DNA of 64,000 bases, taken from Hyphomicrobium sp. D-2 (lineage in GTDB: Bacteria; Pseudomonadota; Alphaproteobacteria; Rhizobiales; Hyphomicrobiaceae). This document shows positions 8,685-16,804 of the stretch, in pieces (within the stretch, counting starts at the first letter, position 1; each line of letters starts with the position of its first letter). The notes below the pieces were generated by a model. It was given only the letters and a program-made list of their open reading frames with translations. It was not told where the DNA came from and made no database searches. A program made the position numbers and the translations under genes. The DNA is taken from positions 374,501 to 438,500 of the forward strand of contig NZ_JARXLA010000008.1 in the NCBI RefSeq assembly GCF_029872155.1. Direction: 5' to 3'.

Positions 8685-9416
8685 ATGACCGATCTGTTCA
8701 CCCTCATCTCGCTCATCGTCGCGGTCGTCGTGGTGTTGAAGCTGAGAAGCGTTCTGGGACGCCGTACGGGTGACGAGGAAGCCCGCATCGAGCGCCGCAC
8801 AGCAGCCCGTCAGGGCGCCGCCGGTGCGCCGGGCGACAACGTCGTCGCTCTGCCCCGTCGCGATGCCGATACTTCGGGCGCCACCATCGCGCCTGAAATC
8901 AACCAGGCCGACGTTGAAGAGCGCATCAAGACCATGCCGGGCGTTGAAGCCGCCGCCCGTTCCGGTCTGGTGGAAATTTCTCGCCTTGACCCGCAGTTCG
9001 AACCGGAAACGTTCCTGCGCGGCGCAAAGCAAGCCTACGAGATGATCGTCACGGCATTTGCCGAGGGCAATCGCAAGCTGCTCAATGATCTGCTGAGCCG
9101 CGAAGTCTATGATGGCTTCGAAGGCGCCATCGCCGAGCGCGAGGGGCGCGGCGAGCAGGTCGACCAGAGCTTCGTCGGCATCAACTCGGCAAACATCTCC
9201 GAAGCTGAATTGAAGGGCGGGATTGCTTCCGTCACCGTTCGCTTCGTCAGCGAATTGATTTCGGCCACCCGCGATAAGGCCGGGGCAATCATCAACGGTG
9301 ACCCGCAGCGCATCAAGGAAGTCACTGATATCTGGACCTTCAGCCGTGATATCTCGACCGCGAAGGCGCGCGCCAATCCAAACTGGCGCCTGATCGCAAC
9401 GCAGTCACCCGCCTGA
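8685..9416 (+). CDS. Tim44-like domain inner-membrane protein (TimA type)
   Basis: A single N-terminal membrane segment (about residues 2-20, LFTLISLIVAVVVVLKL), a charged linker, and a C-terminal Tim44-like domain (about 85-243), including FLRGAKQAYEMIVTAFAEGN, LLNDLLSREVYDGFE and RFVSELISATRDKAG, identify this family. In Caulobacter the homologue TimA is an inner-membrane protein related to mitochondrial Tim44. The ATG at 8685 follows an AGGAAGG ribosome-binding site; an open frame extends upstream to 8493 but lacks similarity. It is divergent from fxsA and upstream of mltA, as in many Rhizobiales. It probably acts in membrane protein handling, but this is inferred from the domain. Confidence 0.88.
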   Translation: MTDLFTLISLIVAVVVVLKLRSVLGRRTGDEEARIERRTAARQGAAGAPGDNVVALPRRDADTSGATIAPEINQADVEERIKTMPGVEAAARSGLVEISRLDPQFEPETFLRGAKQAYEMIVTAFAEGNRKLLNDLLSREVYDGFEGAIAEREGRGEQVDQSFVGINSANISEAELKGGIASVTVRFVSELISATRDKAGAIINGDPQRIKEVTDIWTFSRDISTAKARANPNWRLIATQSPA

Positions 9417-9562
9417 TAGGAATTATGGGCCGCCCTCGATCATCTCGATGGCGGCCCATTCTGAATTTTAGCGTTGCGGCTCTGGTGCAACGCGGGGGAG
9501 AGGCAAGGGGTGGCGTCGGCAATTGGTCCGGCGCTGCTGTTTTTTGGGGGCCATACGCGACC

Positions 9563-10930
9563 ATGTCCGGTGATCGCGCATCCGGCTTTTTCCGTGTCGT
9601 TCGCACGCCATGGCCTATGCTGGCTGCCACCTGCGCAGTCGCGCTAGTTGGCGGCATTCTCGCATCAACGACCGCAGCGATAGCGCAGACCGCCATGGCC
9701 AAAGACGCCAGCCCACCAGCCAAGAAAAGCGCCAGCGGCAAGAGCAAGAAAGCCGCCCGCAACTCGGTACCCGAAGCCAAGCTGGAGGCCGCTTCCTTTG
9801 CTGACCTCATCGGCTGGGAAACCGACGATCACCTCAAAGCTTTCAAGACGTTCGTGAAATCCTGCGACGATGCCATCCGCATGGCCGAAAGGCCGACAAC
9901 CCGCGCGATAGCTCAATGCCGCGTTCCGGGCAGTGTGCTGGCCTCCGCCTGCCGGCTGGCGCAATCGGCGGACGTCTCGACCAAGGCGGCGGCCAAAGCC
10001 TTCTTTGAAGCCAATTTCGCGCCGCACCGCGTCGTCCATACCAAGAACGAAGGCCTGCTCACCGGCTATTATGAACCGGTCATGCAGGGCTCGCGCACCC
10101 GCCAGGGCAAGTTTCAAACGCCGGTCTATAAGCGCCCCACCGACCTGATGAATGTGGTCGATGAGGCCGACCGCGCTTCGCAGCAGGATGGTCTCACCCA
10201 CGTCCGCCGCACGTCGTCAGGCACCTCCGCCTATCCCACCCGGGCCCAGATCGAGCAGGGCGCGCTGGATGGCAAGGGTCTGGAGCTGCTGTATCTGGAA
10301 GACGCCGTCGAAGCCTTCTTCATGCACATTCAGGGCTCAGGCCGTGTCGAGCTCACCGATGGTACTACGGTGCGGATCAACTACGACGGCAAGAACGGGC
10401 ACCCCTATTCATCCATCGGCCGCTACCTGATCGAAAACGAGATTCTGCCCGCCAATCGCATGTCCATGCAGGCGCTGGGCAAATGGCTGCGCGAAGACAA
10501 GGAACGCGGCCAGAAGGTCATGTGGCAGAACCAGTCGTATGTGTTTTTCCGCGAACTGGCTGACGGCGAAGGGCCGATGGGTGCCATGCAGGTGGAGCTG
10601 ACTCCGGGCCGCAGCTTGGCGGTTGACCCTGCCTACCATGCGCTCGGTACGCCGATTTATCTTTCCGTGCCGGGCCTTAAGGGTGCAAAAAAGGATGATG
10701 GCTTCCATCGATTGATGGTTGCACAGGATGTTGGTTCTGCCATTAAAGGGGCGGAGCGAGGCGACATCTATTTCGGTTCTGGCACGGCTGCCGGCAAACT
10801 GGCTGGCACCACGCGGCACGCCGGAAACTTCTATGTATTGCTACCCGTAGCTGCCGAAGCGGTGGCCGGACAGGGTTTGAGGTTCGGCGAGCACCTGCAA
10901 TGGCAGACGACAGTGAAAAGCGCCCGCTGA
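9563..10930 (+). CDS. mltA: Membrane-bound lytic murein transglycosylase A
   Basis: Periplasmic enzyme that cleaves peptidoglycan glycan strands to 1,6-anhydromuramyl products. From the ATG at 9563 the protein has a signal segment (about 18-42, ending TTAAIAQ). It lacks an obvious lipobox, so it is probably soluble or signal-anchored. The MltA domain includes EGLLTGYYEPVMQGSR and VYKRPTDL, then AFFMHIQGSGRVEL. The C-terminal 3D domain contains VAQDVGSAIKGAERGDIYFGSG, whose Asp residues include the expected catalytic Asp. The length is 455 residues. The reading frame is open back to 9425, but that part is not signal-peptide-like. It overlaps the Smr-domain gene by 31 bp. Confidence 0.93.
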   Translation: MSGDRASGFFRVVRTPWPMLAATCAVALVGGILASTTAAIAQTAMAKDASPPAKKSASGKSKKAARNSVPEAKLEAASFADLIGWETDDHLKAFKTFVKSCDDAIRMAERPTTRAIAQCRVPGSVLASACRLAQSADVSTKAAAKAFFEANFAPHRVVHTKNEGLLTGYYEPVMQGSRTRQGKFQTPVYKRPTDLMNVVDEADRASQQDGLTHVRRTSSGTSAYPTRAQIEQGALDGKGLELLYLEDAVEAFFMHIQGSGRVELTDGTTVRINYDGKNGHPYSSIGRYLIENEILPANRMSMQALGKWLREDKERGQKVMWQNQSYVFFRELADGEGPMGAMQVELTPGRSLAVDPAYHALGTPIYLSVPGLKGAKKDDGFHRLMVAQDVGSAIKGAERGDIYFGSGTAAGKLAGTTRHAGNFYVLLPVAAEAVAGQGLRFGEHLQWQTTVKSAR

Positions 10931-11589
10931 AAAAATCCCCGTGGGGCAAGAAAAATCCCGCGCGTCTGACAACGGAAGAGCGCGCACTGTGGGAGTACAC
11001 GGCGCAAAGCATCAATCCCATCAAGGGCAAGAAGCAGCGCTTTCACCCCGCCGTCCCTGAAGACGAGCCGCCGGAAAAAGATGCGGCTCCAGCGCCAGCC
11101 AAAAAAGCGCCGCCCGGCAAGATGGTCCGCGTCGCCAAGCCGACCATACCTTCACCACCTCACACCCTGATCAAGCGTCCGCCAGCGTTGCCCGCACCGG
11201 GGCCATCACCGCTGGAACTGGAGCGCCGCAAGGCACGCAAGCTTTCCTCCGGCCGTATCGAAATCGAAGGCCGCATCGATCTGCACGGCATGCGTCAGGC
11301 CGAGGCGCACAGTGCACTGTTGCGCTTCCTGCATCGCGCCTATGGCGACGGCAAGCGCTGGGTGCTCGTTATCACGGGCAAGGGCGCGCCGGTGAAAACC
11401 GCCTATGACGAGCGCTTCGACGGTGACGGCGATTTGCGCGGTGTGCTGCGCCGGAATGTTCCCCGTTGGCTGGCCGAGCCCGATGTCTCGCCGCTCATAA
11501 TCGGTTTCACAACCGCTGCTATCCGGCACGGTGGCGAGGGCGCGCTTTATGTCCATCTGCGCCGCCGCCCCGGCATGCCGGATATCTAG
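10900..11589 (+). CDS. Smr/MutS2 C-terminal domain protein
   Basis: A 229-residue protein with a basic, Pro/Ala-rich N-terminal half (no recognisable fold up to about 115) and a C-terminal Smr domain. The motif IDLHGMRQAEA is at about 126-136, VLVITGKGAPV at about 155-165, and RRNVPRWLAEP then follow. Smr domains act as nucleases or RNA/DNA-binding modules in MutS2 and stand-alone proteins; the target here is unknown. It overlaps the end of mltA by 31 bp, so the two are probably co-expressed. Confidence 0.9.
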   Translation: MADDSEKRPLKKSPWGKKNPARLTTEERALWEYTAQSINPIKGKKQRFHPAVPEDEPPEKDAAPAPAKKAPPGKMVRVAKPTIPSPPHTLIKRPPALPAPGPSPLELERRKARKLSSGRIEIEGRIDLHGMRQAEAHSALLRFLHRAYGDGKRWVLVITGKGAPVKTAYDERFDGDGDLRGVLRRNVPRWLAEPDVSPLIIGFTTAAIRHGGEGALYVHLRRRPGMPDI

Positions 11590-11790
11590 AGCCTTCAGCG
11601 TTTCTTGAATCTCGGGACAGCTCTTGGTGTTTGTTTTGTCGTGCTTCCTGTCGGAAAACGGGTGCTTTCTGGAGACACCGCAATAAAACAACGGGCAGCT
11701 CTACCGTTGTGAAACTACCCGTCGCAAATTTCAAAAACAGCACAGCATTCTGCGCGGCCAATTGCCGAACACGTCAGCCAGATGCTGCGC

Positions 11791-12291
11791 TTAGCTGCCG
11801 GGGCAGGTTGCCGCCAGCTTGTCCAGCGCTGCCGTGATGCCCATCAGCGAATAGGTGTCGGTGGTGTTGGTGCCGCGCGCCGAGGTTGCCTTCACCAGTG
11901 CGTTCGAACCCTTCTTCATGGTTTCCACCAGTCGCTGTTCTTCGGCGGCGTCGGAAACGAACCCGCGCTCACCTTTGACGAACAGCTTGAAGGTGTCCGA
12001 CCCGACCGTCACCGACATATCCTTATCGGTGTTGACCGGATAACCCACTTTCACGCTCGGTTCGGTTTTCACACCGTCCTTGGGCCAGGCCGAAATGTAG
12101 AAGAATATCGGACCGCGATTGGCGCCCAGTGGTTCAACTGCCTGCGGCTGCGATGCGATGAAGCAAACTTCCTTCGCTGCGTCGGCATAAACGCTCCAGG
12201 CGCCCTGCTTTTCGACGAGGTCGACATTTTGTGCGGCGGCGGTGCCGACAAACGCAAAAATTGCGATGGCCGATGCGATAGTTGTGCGCAT
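11791..12291 (-). CDS. IalB-like (invasion-associated locus B) secreted protein
   Basis: A 166-residue protein with a clear signal peptide (about 1-21, ending TAAAQ) and the IalB-type pattern WSVYADAAKEVCFIASQPQ with Cys43 and a terminal LAATCPGS with Cys163, which could form a disulfide in the periplasm. The family is common in Rhizobiales. It is named after a Bartonella invasion locus, but most members are periplasmic proteins of unknown role, so the name should not be read as virulence. It is a single minus-strand gene. The 200 bp between it and the Smr gene contain a weak 7-bp hairpin (ACAACGG/CCGTTGT) without a T-run. Confidence 0.88.
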   Translation of the reverse strand: MRTTIASAIAIFAFVGTAAAQNVDLVEKQGAWSVYADAAKEVCFIASQPQAVEPLGANRGPIFFYISAWPKDGVKTEPSVKVGYPVNTDKDMSVTVGSDTFKLFVKGERGFVSDAAEEQRLVETMKKGSNALVKATSARGTNTTDTYSLMGITAALDKLAATCPGS

Positions 12292-12420
12292 TGGGTCCCT
12301 TCCTCAAAAGTCGAAGCGCTTATTATAAGGTCAGCATATGCATCCTGCTGTCCGGCGTCATCCGCCTGTCCCCATCTTCTCCCGCTTCTCGACGTGAAGA
12401 TGGCCTCATTGCGCGATGTT

Positions 12421-12960
12421 TTATTGTGATGTTTCTCTTGGGCCACCCTCACGCACCGGTCGGTCGGCAAATTTCCCCAGCGTCCGCACGCGATCGTACA
12501 TGACGATTGCGCCCGCCATCGCAACATTGACGCAGAAACTGGTCGGTATGCGGATCACGTAATCGCATTTCTCCAGTAGCGGTTCCGAAAGCGAACCCTG
12601 CTCCGGACCCAGCACGTAAGCTGCCTTCATAGGATGGCGGAAGCTGGGTAAATCAATCGCTTTATCAAGCAGTTCAATACCGACGAGTTTGCAGCCCTGC
12701 GGTAGCGTCAGCTCTTCCAGGCCCGCCCAGTTGTAGTGCGGAAGATGCAGTTGGCTCTTGGAGGTGTCAGCAAATGCTTCCAGCGCCTTGTATGTCGCTC
12801 CCACCGTGAACGTGAAGCTGGCGCCAAACCCGTGCGCCGAGCGCATCAGGTTGCCAAGGTTGCGCGACTTCGACATTCGCTCCGCGCCGATAGCGAAATA
12901 GCCACGCGCCTTCGGTGGCCAGTTGGTATGCGACCAGCTTGGGGCCGGCTGATTGGTCAT
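12421..12960 (-). CDS. SpoU (TrmH) family RNA methyltransferase
   Basis: A 179-residue SPOUT methyltransferase. Motif 1 (MSKSRNLGNLMRSAHGFGA, about 29-47), motif 2 (AYVLGPEQGSLSEPLLEKCD) and motif 3 (IRIPTSFCVNVAMAGAIVMYD) are all visible and form the knotted SAM site. These enzymes methylate ribose 2'-O positions in tRNA or rRNA; the substrate cannot be told from this sequence. The ATG at 12960 gives a compact protein; the longer frame to 13062 runs into the divergent promoter. It is divergent from the quinone oxidoreductase gene. Confidence 0.92.
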   Translation of the reverse strand: MTNQPAPSWSHTNWPPKARGYFAIGAERMSKSRNLGNLMRSAHGFGASFTFTVGATYKALEAFADTSKSQLHLPHYNWAGLEELTLPQGCKLVGIELLDKAIDLPSFRHPMKAAYVLGPEQGSLSEPLLEKCDYVIRIPTSFCVNVAMAGAIVMYDRVRTLGKFADRPVREGGPRETSQ

Positions 12961-13072
12961 TGCTGATTTTCCCTTGTCGCCCGCTTGCGGTGCAACGCGG
13001 GGCGTGGTCGAAAAGGCGCGCAGGGTGCACGCGCCCGAGTATCGAAATTTCTGTTCTGCCAAGAGGTTTTAC

Positions 13073-14047
13073 ATGAAAGCGGCCCTTTGTAAGAGCCTCG
13101 ATGGCCCCGCCGGCGTCTCGGTGGAAGAAATTCCGACGCCACAGCCCGGTGCGGGCGAGGTGCTGGTCCGCGTGAAGGCCGCGGCGCTCAACTTCTTCGA
13201 CACGCTCATCACGCGCGGAAAATACCAGTTCAAGCCTGAGCTGCCGTTCTCTCCCGGAGGTGAAATCGCGGGCGTGGTCGAGGCGCTGGGCGAAGGCGTC
13301 AGCGGCGTTGCCCTTGGTGATCGCGTCGCCGCCTATGTCGGTTGGGGCGGCGCGCGCGAACAGGTCGTTGCGCAGGCCGATCAGCTTGTTGCCATCCCGG
13401 CAGTCGTTTCCGATGAGGGCGCTGCTGGCATCGCCGTCACCTATGGCACCGCGATGCATGGCCTCAAGGATCGCGGCCATCTGCAGGCGGGCGAAACCGT
13501 TGCGGTGCTTGGTGCTGCGGGCGGCGCCGGTCTGGCAGCAGTCGAAATCGCCAAACTGATGGGCGCCCGCGTCATCGCCGTGGCCTCGTCAGAGGAAAAG
13601 CTCGCCGTAGCCCGCGCGCACGGCGCCGACGATGCGGTCGACTATGCCGGCCGTGACCTGAAAGACGGTCTCAAGGCGCTGACCGGCGGCCGTGGCGTTG
13701 ACGTTGTCTACGATTGCGTCGGTGGCGACAGCGCCGAAGCCGCATTGCGCGCCATGGCCTGGCAGGGGCGCTTCCTCGTCATCGGCTTTGCGTCGGGCGA
13801 CATCCCCAAGATCCCGCTCAACCTGCTGCTGCTGAAGGGCTGCGATGCCATCGGCGTATTCTGGAGCGAAGCGGTGAAGCGCGATCCCGCCGGACACCGC
13901 GAGAACATGCGTCAGGTGTTGCAGTGGGTGGCCGAAGGCAAGCTCGCGCCACGCATCCACGGCACATTCCCGCTGGCGAGCATTCGCGATGCGCTGGGCG
14001 TCATCGATCGTCGTGAGGCGGTGGGCAAGGTCGTGCTCAAAACCTGA
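13073..14047 (+). CDS. NADPH:quinone oxidoreductase, MDR/zinc-independent family
   Basis: A 324-residue medium-chain dehydrogenase/reductase related to quinone oxidoreductase and crotonase-type reductases. The N-terminal GroES-like domain contains VKAAALNFFDTLITRGKYQ and PFSPGGEIAGVVEALGEGV. The Rossmann segment AVLGAAGGAGLAAVEIAK is at about 143-160, followed by VIAVASSEEKLAVARAHGADD. No catalytic-zinc ligands are visible. The ATG at 13073 follows AAGAGG and begins with the typical MKAALCKSLDGPAG. It uses NADPH to reduce quinones or conjugated carbonyls; the physiological substrate is unknown. Confidence 0.92.
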   Translation: MKAALCKSLDGPAGVSVEEIPTPQPGAGEVLVRVKAAALNFFDTLITRGKYQFKPELPFSPGGEIAGVVEALGEGVSGVALGDRVAAYVGWGGAREQVVAQADQLVAIPAVVSDEGAAGIAVTYGTAMHGLKDRGHLQAGETVAVLGAAGGAGLAAVEIAKLMGARVIAVASSEEKLAVARAHGADDAVDYAGRDLKDGLKALTGGRGVDVVYDCVGGDSAEAALRAMAWQGRFLVIGFASGDIPKIPLNLLLLKGCDAIGVFWSEAVKRDPAGHRENMRQVLQWVAEGKLAPRIHGTFPLASIRDALGVIDRREAVGKVVLKT

Positions 14048-14120
14048 TAAATAACATTAACATAACACAATAACAAACTGATTTATCGATAAAATATAGA
14101 ATCCAACTATATTGGATATG

Positions 14121-14168
14121 TTCCGGCTACCGTTCCGGCTACCGTTCCGGCTACCGTTCCGGCTACCG
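14121..14168. repeat. 12-bp tandem repeat, four perfect copies
   Basis: TTCCGGCTACCG is repeated four times without mismatch, followed by a broken fifth copy (TTCGGG). It sits 40 bp before the CCCCTG array. Identical copies imply recent slippage or unequal exchange. Confidence 0.95.
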
Positions 14169-14207
14169 TTCGGGATTGAAACCATCAGCGGAGCGAAGCA
14201 GTTTTTG

Positions 14208-14301
14208 CCTGCCCCTGCCCCTGCCCCTGCCCCTGCCCCTGCCCCTGCCCCTGCCCCTGCCCCTGCCCCTGCCCCTGCCCCTGCCCCTGCCCCTGCCCCT
14301 G
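14208..14301. repeat. CCCCTG hexanucleotide array, 15 perfect units
   Basis: CCTG followed by 15 uninterrupted CCCCTG units. The complementary strand is CAGGGG repeated, giving fifteen G4 runs separated by 2-nt loops, an ideal pattern for several adjacent G-quadruplexes, with i-motif potential on the plus strand. The perfect repetition means its length is probably variable between isolates or misassembled. It lies about 330 bp upstream of the DUF2865 gene. Confidence 0.95.
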
Positions 14302-14316
14302 GAAGGATTCCTACGT

Positions 14317-14505
14317 GCTCGGCGGCCGGCTCCCGGAACGGGAGTCGCCGAGCGCCATAAAAAGCTGACGTGGTTTCCGACCTGCGTCGGGATGACGGTG
14401 TGGGAGGCGAGCGGCGCAGCGCATCAATCAGCGCTGGCGGCCGGCTGTGCGGAGCACAGTCGCCAGCGCTACCTAAAACTCCCCGCAGGGGAGTCGCCGA
14501 GCGCC
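14317..14505 (+). repeat. Mosaic hairpin repeat, copy 1
   Basis: Hairpin A (14317-14353) has the outer stem GCTCGGCG/CGCCGAGC, a GCCGG versus T asymmetric bulge, and the inner stem CTCCCG/CGGGAG. A 76-bp spacer carries CCGACCTGCGTCGG. Hairpin B (14430-14470) has the outer stem AGCGCTGGCG/CGCCAGCGCT, the same bulge, and the inner stem CTGTGC/GCACAG. A third partial A-type hairpin (14479-14505) has the inner stem CTCCCC/GGGGAG. Related copies occur at 27.1, 29.6 and 34.9 kb. Confidence 0.9.
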
Positions 14506-14633
14506 AGAAGATAACCCTTTCCCCCTGCCCCGCATTAACCTCATGCAGCAGATCGGAACCGTCGTTCAGAAATTATTTGCCATATGGGGGCGATGCTGAC
14601 CGCTGAGTGTTTTTGGGTGGGGCGTTGCGTTCG

Positions 14634-15339
14634 ATGCGGGTTTTTCGTTTTGGGTTGATGGCGCTCATGGCGCTAACGGGCGCGGCTGCCGTCGGTGTGG
14701 CCCGCGCAGGCCGAAGGCTTCTTCTCCAAGCTGCTCGGCTGGGGGCAGCGTCAGGTCGAGCGCAACATCAATCCACCCACCTATAACTACGGCTACAGCG
14801 GCCAGGGCGATGGCTACGATCGCAGCTACGACCACTACAGCTACGGCGGCGGCAACTGGCCCACGGACAACGGGCGTTATCGCACCCTGTGCGTCCGCAC
14901 CTGCGACGGCTTCTATTTCCCCATCGGTGATGGCGTCGGCCGCGAGCGGCTGCATCAGGATGCGCGCGCGTGCGAATCCCGCTGCACCAGCGAAGCGCGT
15001 CTCTACTATTACCCCGTGCCGGGCGGCAGTCCCGAAACGATGGTTGACCTCGCCGGTCGTCCCTACGTGCAGGAGCGCAACGCGTTTCTCTATCGCAAGC
15101 AGCTCGTCTCCGGCTGCACGTGTAAAGCTGCACCCTGGTCGGCTGAATCGGCAGCGCGCCACCGCGCCTACAAGGACGACGACCGCATGATGGCGGATAT
15201 GCGCCGCAGCGAGCAGCGTTATGCCGGACCGCCCGCGGGCGGTGGCAGTGGCGGTGAAATCGAAGCCTATCTCATGCGGCAGGGGCCTGACCCGCATTCG
15301 CAGCAGTCGCCGTGGGATGGTGGCGTCAGCCGTTACTGA
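14634..15339 (+). pseudogene. DUF2865 secreted protein, frame broken at the signal peptide
   Basis: The ATG at 14634 begins a convincing signal peptide (MRVFRFGLMALMALTGAAAV), but the DUF2865 body is in the next frame, from about 14695 on: FFSKLLGWGQRQVERN, then Cys-rich RTLCVRTCDGFYFPI and ACESRCTSEARLYYYPVPGG and a terminal SGCTCKAAP segment. Removing one G at 14694-14695 would join the two as AAAVVWPAQA followed by EGFFSKLL, a good signal peptidase site. The downstream frame has an in-frame stop just upstream (14674), so it has no export signal of its own. It is either a recent frameshift or a sequencing error. The function of DUF2865 is unknown; the cysteines suggest disulfides in the periplasm. 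Confidence 0.75.
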
Positions 15340-15500
15340 GCGGCCGTCCTCCATTCAGGGAGGCCGCGCGGGCAGGCGCGTCGACACAGCCCATCACTTC
15401 TGAAGTTGCCGCAGGCAAAGCCAAGGCGGCAAAGGCCACGCGCTCCACAAGTCTTCATTTCAAGACTTAGCACTGCGCTACATCACTATGAATCATATGA

Positions 15501-15516
15501 TGTTTCACGTGTAACA
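15501..15516. promoter_or_regulatory. parS: parS centromere site (15/16)
   Basis: TGTTTCACGTGTAACA matches the parS consensus TGTTTCACGTGAAACA at 15 of 16 positions. It is non-coding and about 7.5 kb from parA, within the usual parS cluster distance. Confidence 0.82.
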
Positions 15517-15623
15517 GTTTCTTCAGTTCTGCTGCCGTCGCACCGGCCTCTTACCCGACCGCCCTGCCGAACCATTGCGCCACAGCTGTCCCTTCCCAAA
15601 CCACCCCGCTGCAATCCCAAAAC

Positions 15624-15653
15624 AAAAAGCCCCCGCCGTTGGGCAGGGGCTTT
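15624..15653 (-). terminator. Terminator downstream of the fatty acid hydroxylase gene
   Basis: On the minus strand AAAGCCCCTGCC pairs with GGCGGGGGCTTT (one mismatch) and is followed by TTT and further T-rich sequence. It lies about 60 bp past the reconstructed hydroxylase stop. Confidence 0.65.
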
Positions 15654-15713
15654 GAGTTGTAACAGCGTTATTTGTGGATCGGCCACCGACTCAGCGGACC
15701 CGCGCCCGCTGTT

Positions 15714-16689
15714 CTATTCCGCAGGGTTCACCAACCGGCGTGCTTCCTGCGCCGGTGTCTCCTGAGCCGCCTTCTTGTAGCGCTCCGGCTCACCCTGCCC
15801 CGGCTCGTAAACCAGCGGTAGCAGGAACTGCTCTATGTAGCTCTTCGGGAAGTTCGGAATCTCATCGACGACCAAGATCGCTGGCCTTGATCTCACGTGG
15901 CAGGTTTCCTCGTGGAACGTGCCCAGCATCCGGTCCCAGCACGTCCAGCAGCAGGCCGAAGTTGCAGTCGCCCTCGGTGCCCCAGTTCACCTGATGCAGG
16001 TGATGAATGCGGCCGATCGAGAAGTGCTTCTGAAGCGGGCCAAGCCGCGCGTCCACGTTCGAGTGTTGCACGATCAGCGTAATCGAAATCGCGAAGCCAA
16101 GTAGCACGGCCACCGGGATCGGCATGCCCATGATCACCAGCGGCATGCTGCCAACGATCATATCAAGCGCCTGGTGAGCAGGATGGCGCATCACGCCGTT
16201 AAAGCCGTACAGCCGCCCGACCCCGTGATGCACGGCATGCAGACGCCAGAGCACCGGAAAGCGATGGCTCAGGTAGTGCATGATCATGAACACGAAGTCG
16301 GAGATCAGGTAGGCCATCAGCAGCTGAGCCCACAGCGGCCATTGATTGGGCCAGATCTCGGCGTTGAACGGAAACAGCCAGACGATCAGCGGGATCAGCA
16401 GCACGCCGTTGATGCTCTGCATCTCATAAACAATGAGATGGATGAAGTTGGTCGGCACGTCGCCGTGGGCGTCGTGATCGTTCCACTCATCAAAGAACGG
16501 CGCGATCTTTTCTGAGGCGAAGGCAACCGCATAGGCAAGGCCAAGCAGCGGTGCGAGCCACAGATAGGCCCAGACGTTATCGCGGGCGATCACAAGTTCA
16601 GTAACAACCCAGTACGCGGCACCGATAAGGCCCAGCATCATGAAGGGCGCATAACCGTATCGGACGATAGCGCGGAGTGCTGACATCAT
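15714..16689 (-). pseudogene. Fatty acid hydroxylase/sterol desaturase superfamily membrane protein, C-terminus frameshifted
   Basis: Integral membrane di-iron oxygenase family. Four hydrophobic segments fill about 12-60 and 95-140, and the histidine clusters HYLSH (138-142), HAVHH (151-155) and RIHHLHQ (about 231-237) are intact, so the core reads well from 16689 down to about 15930. Beyond that the familiar ending alternates between frames: MLGTFHEE in one, REIKASDLG in another, then VDEIPNFPKSYIEQ to the stop at 15714. Three one-base shifts (+1, -1, +1) between 15880 and 15935 would restore one protein of about 320 residues. As written, the uninterrupted frame stops at 15862. The substrate is unknown. 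Confidence 0.75.
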
Positions 16690-16804
16690 TGTCTCCGGTC
16701 AACAGGCGAGGCAGAGCCTCTGGCATAACGGAGGTAACGGACACTGAACTAGCCGGGCCTCCATCGGTCACCGCCAATCAGGCGGCCTCCGGGCGGATTG
16801 TTCT

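Larger units (their letters stand above)
14048..14633. other. 586-bp non-coding stretch built of repeats
   Basis: After the oxidoreductase stop comes about 70 bp of strongly AT-rich DNA (14044-14116), unusual for this GC-rich chromosome. Then follow a 12-bp tandem repeat, a CCCCTG array, a mosaic hairpin element, and about 130 bp leading to the DUF2865 gene. I found no credible gene. Open frames through the repeats encode only Pro/Ala or Leu/Pro monotony. Confidence 0.8.
15340..15713. other. 374-bp intergenic region with parS and a terminator
   Basis: The region lies between the ends of the DUF2865 gene (plus strand) and the fatty acid hydroxylase gene (minus strand), so it is a convergent tail region. 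It holds the ParB-box palindrome at 15501-15516 and a minus-strand hairpin at 15624-15653. No gene was recognised. Confidence 0.75.

Noticed and set aside
14112-14360. Open frame encoding Phe-Arg-Leu-Pro and Pro-Ala repeats
   Set aside because: It arises because both the 12-bp and 6-bp repeat units are multiples of three; it runs into a hairpin repeat and lacks any protein-like sequence.
14430-14470. Rho-independent terminator
   Set aside because: Stem is long and GC-rich but has no T-run and occurs in several non-terminal contexts, including inside hipA.
14317-14505. Insertion sequence
   Set aside because: Element is about 190 bp with hairpins, no transposase frame and no target duplication visible.
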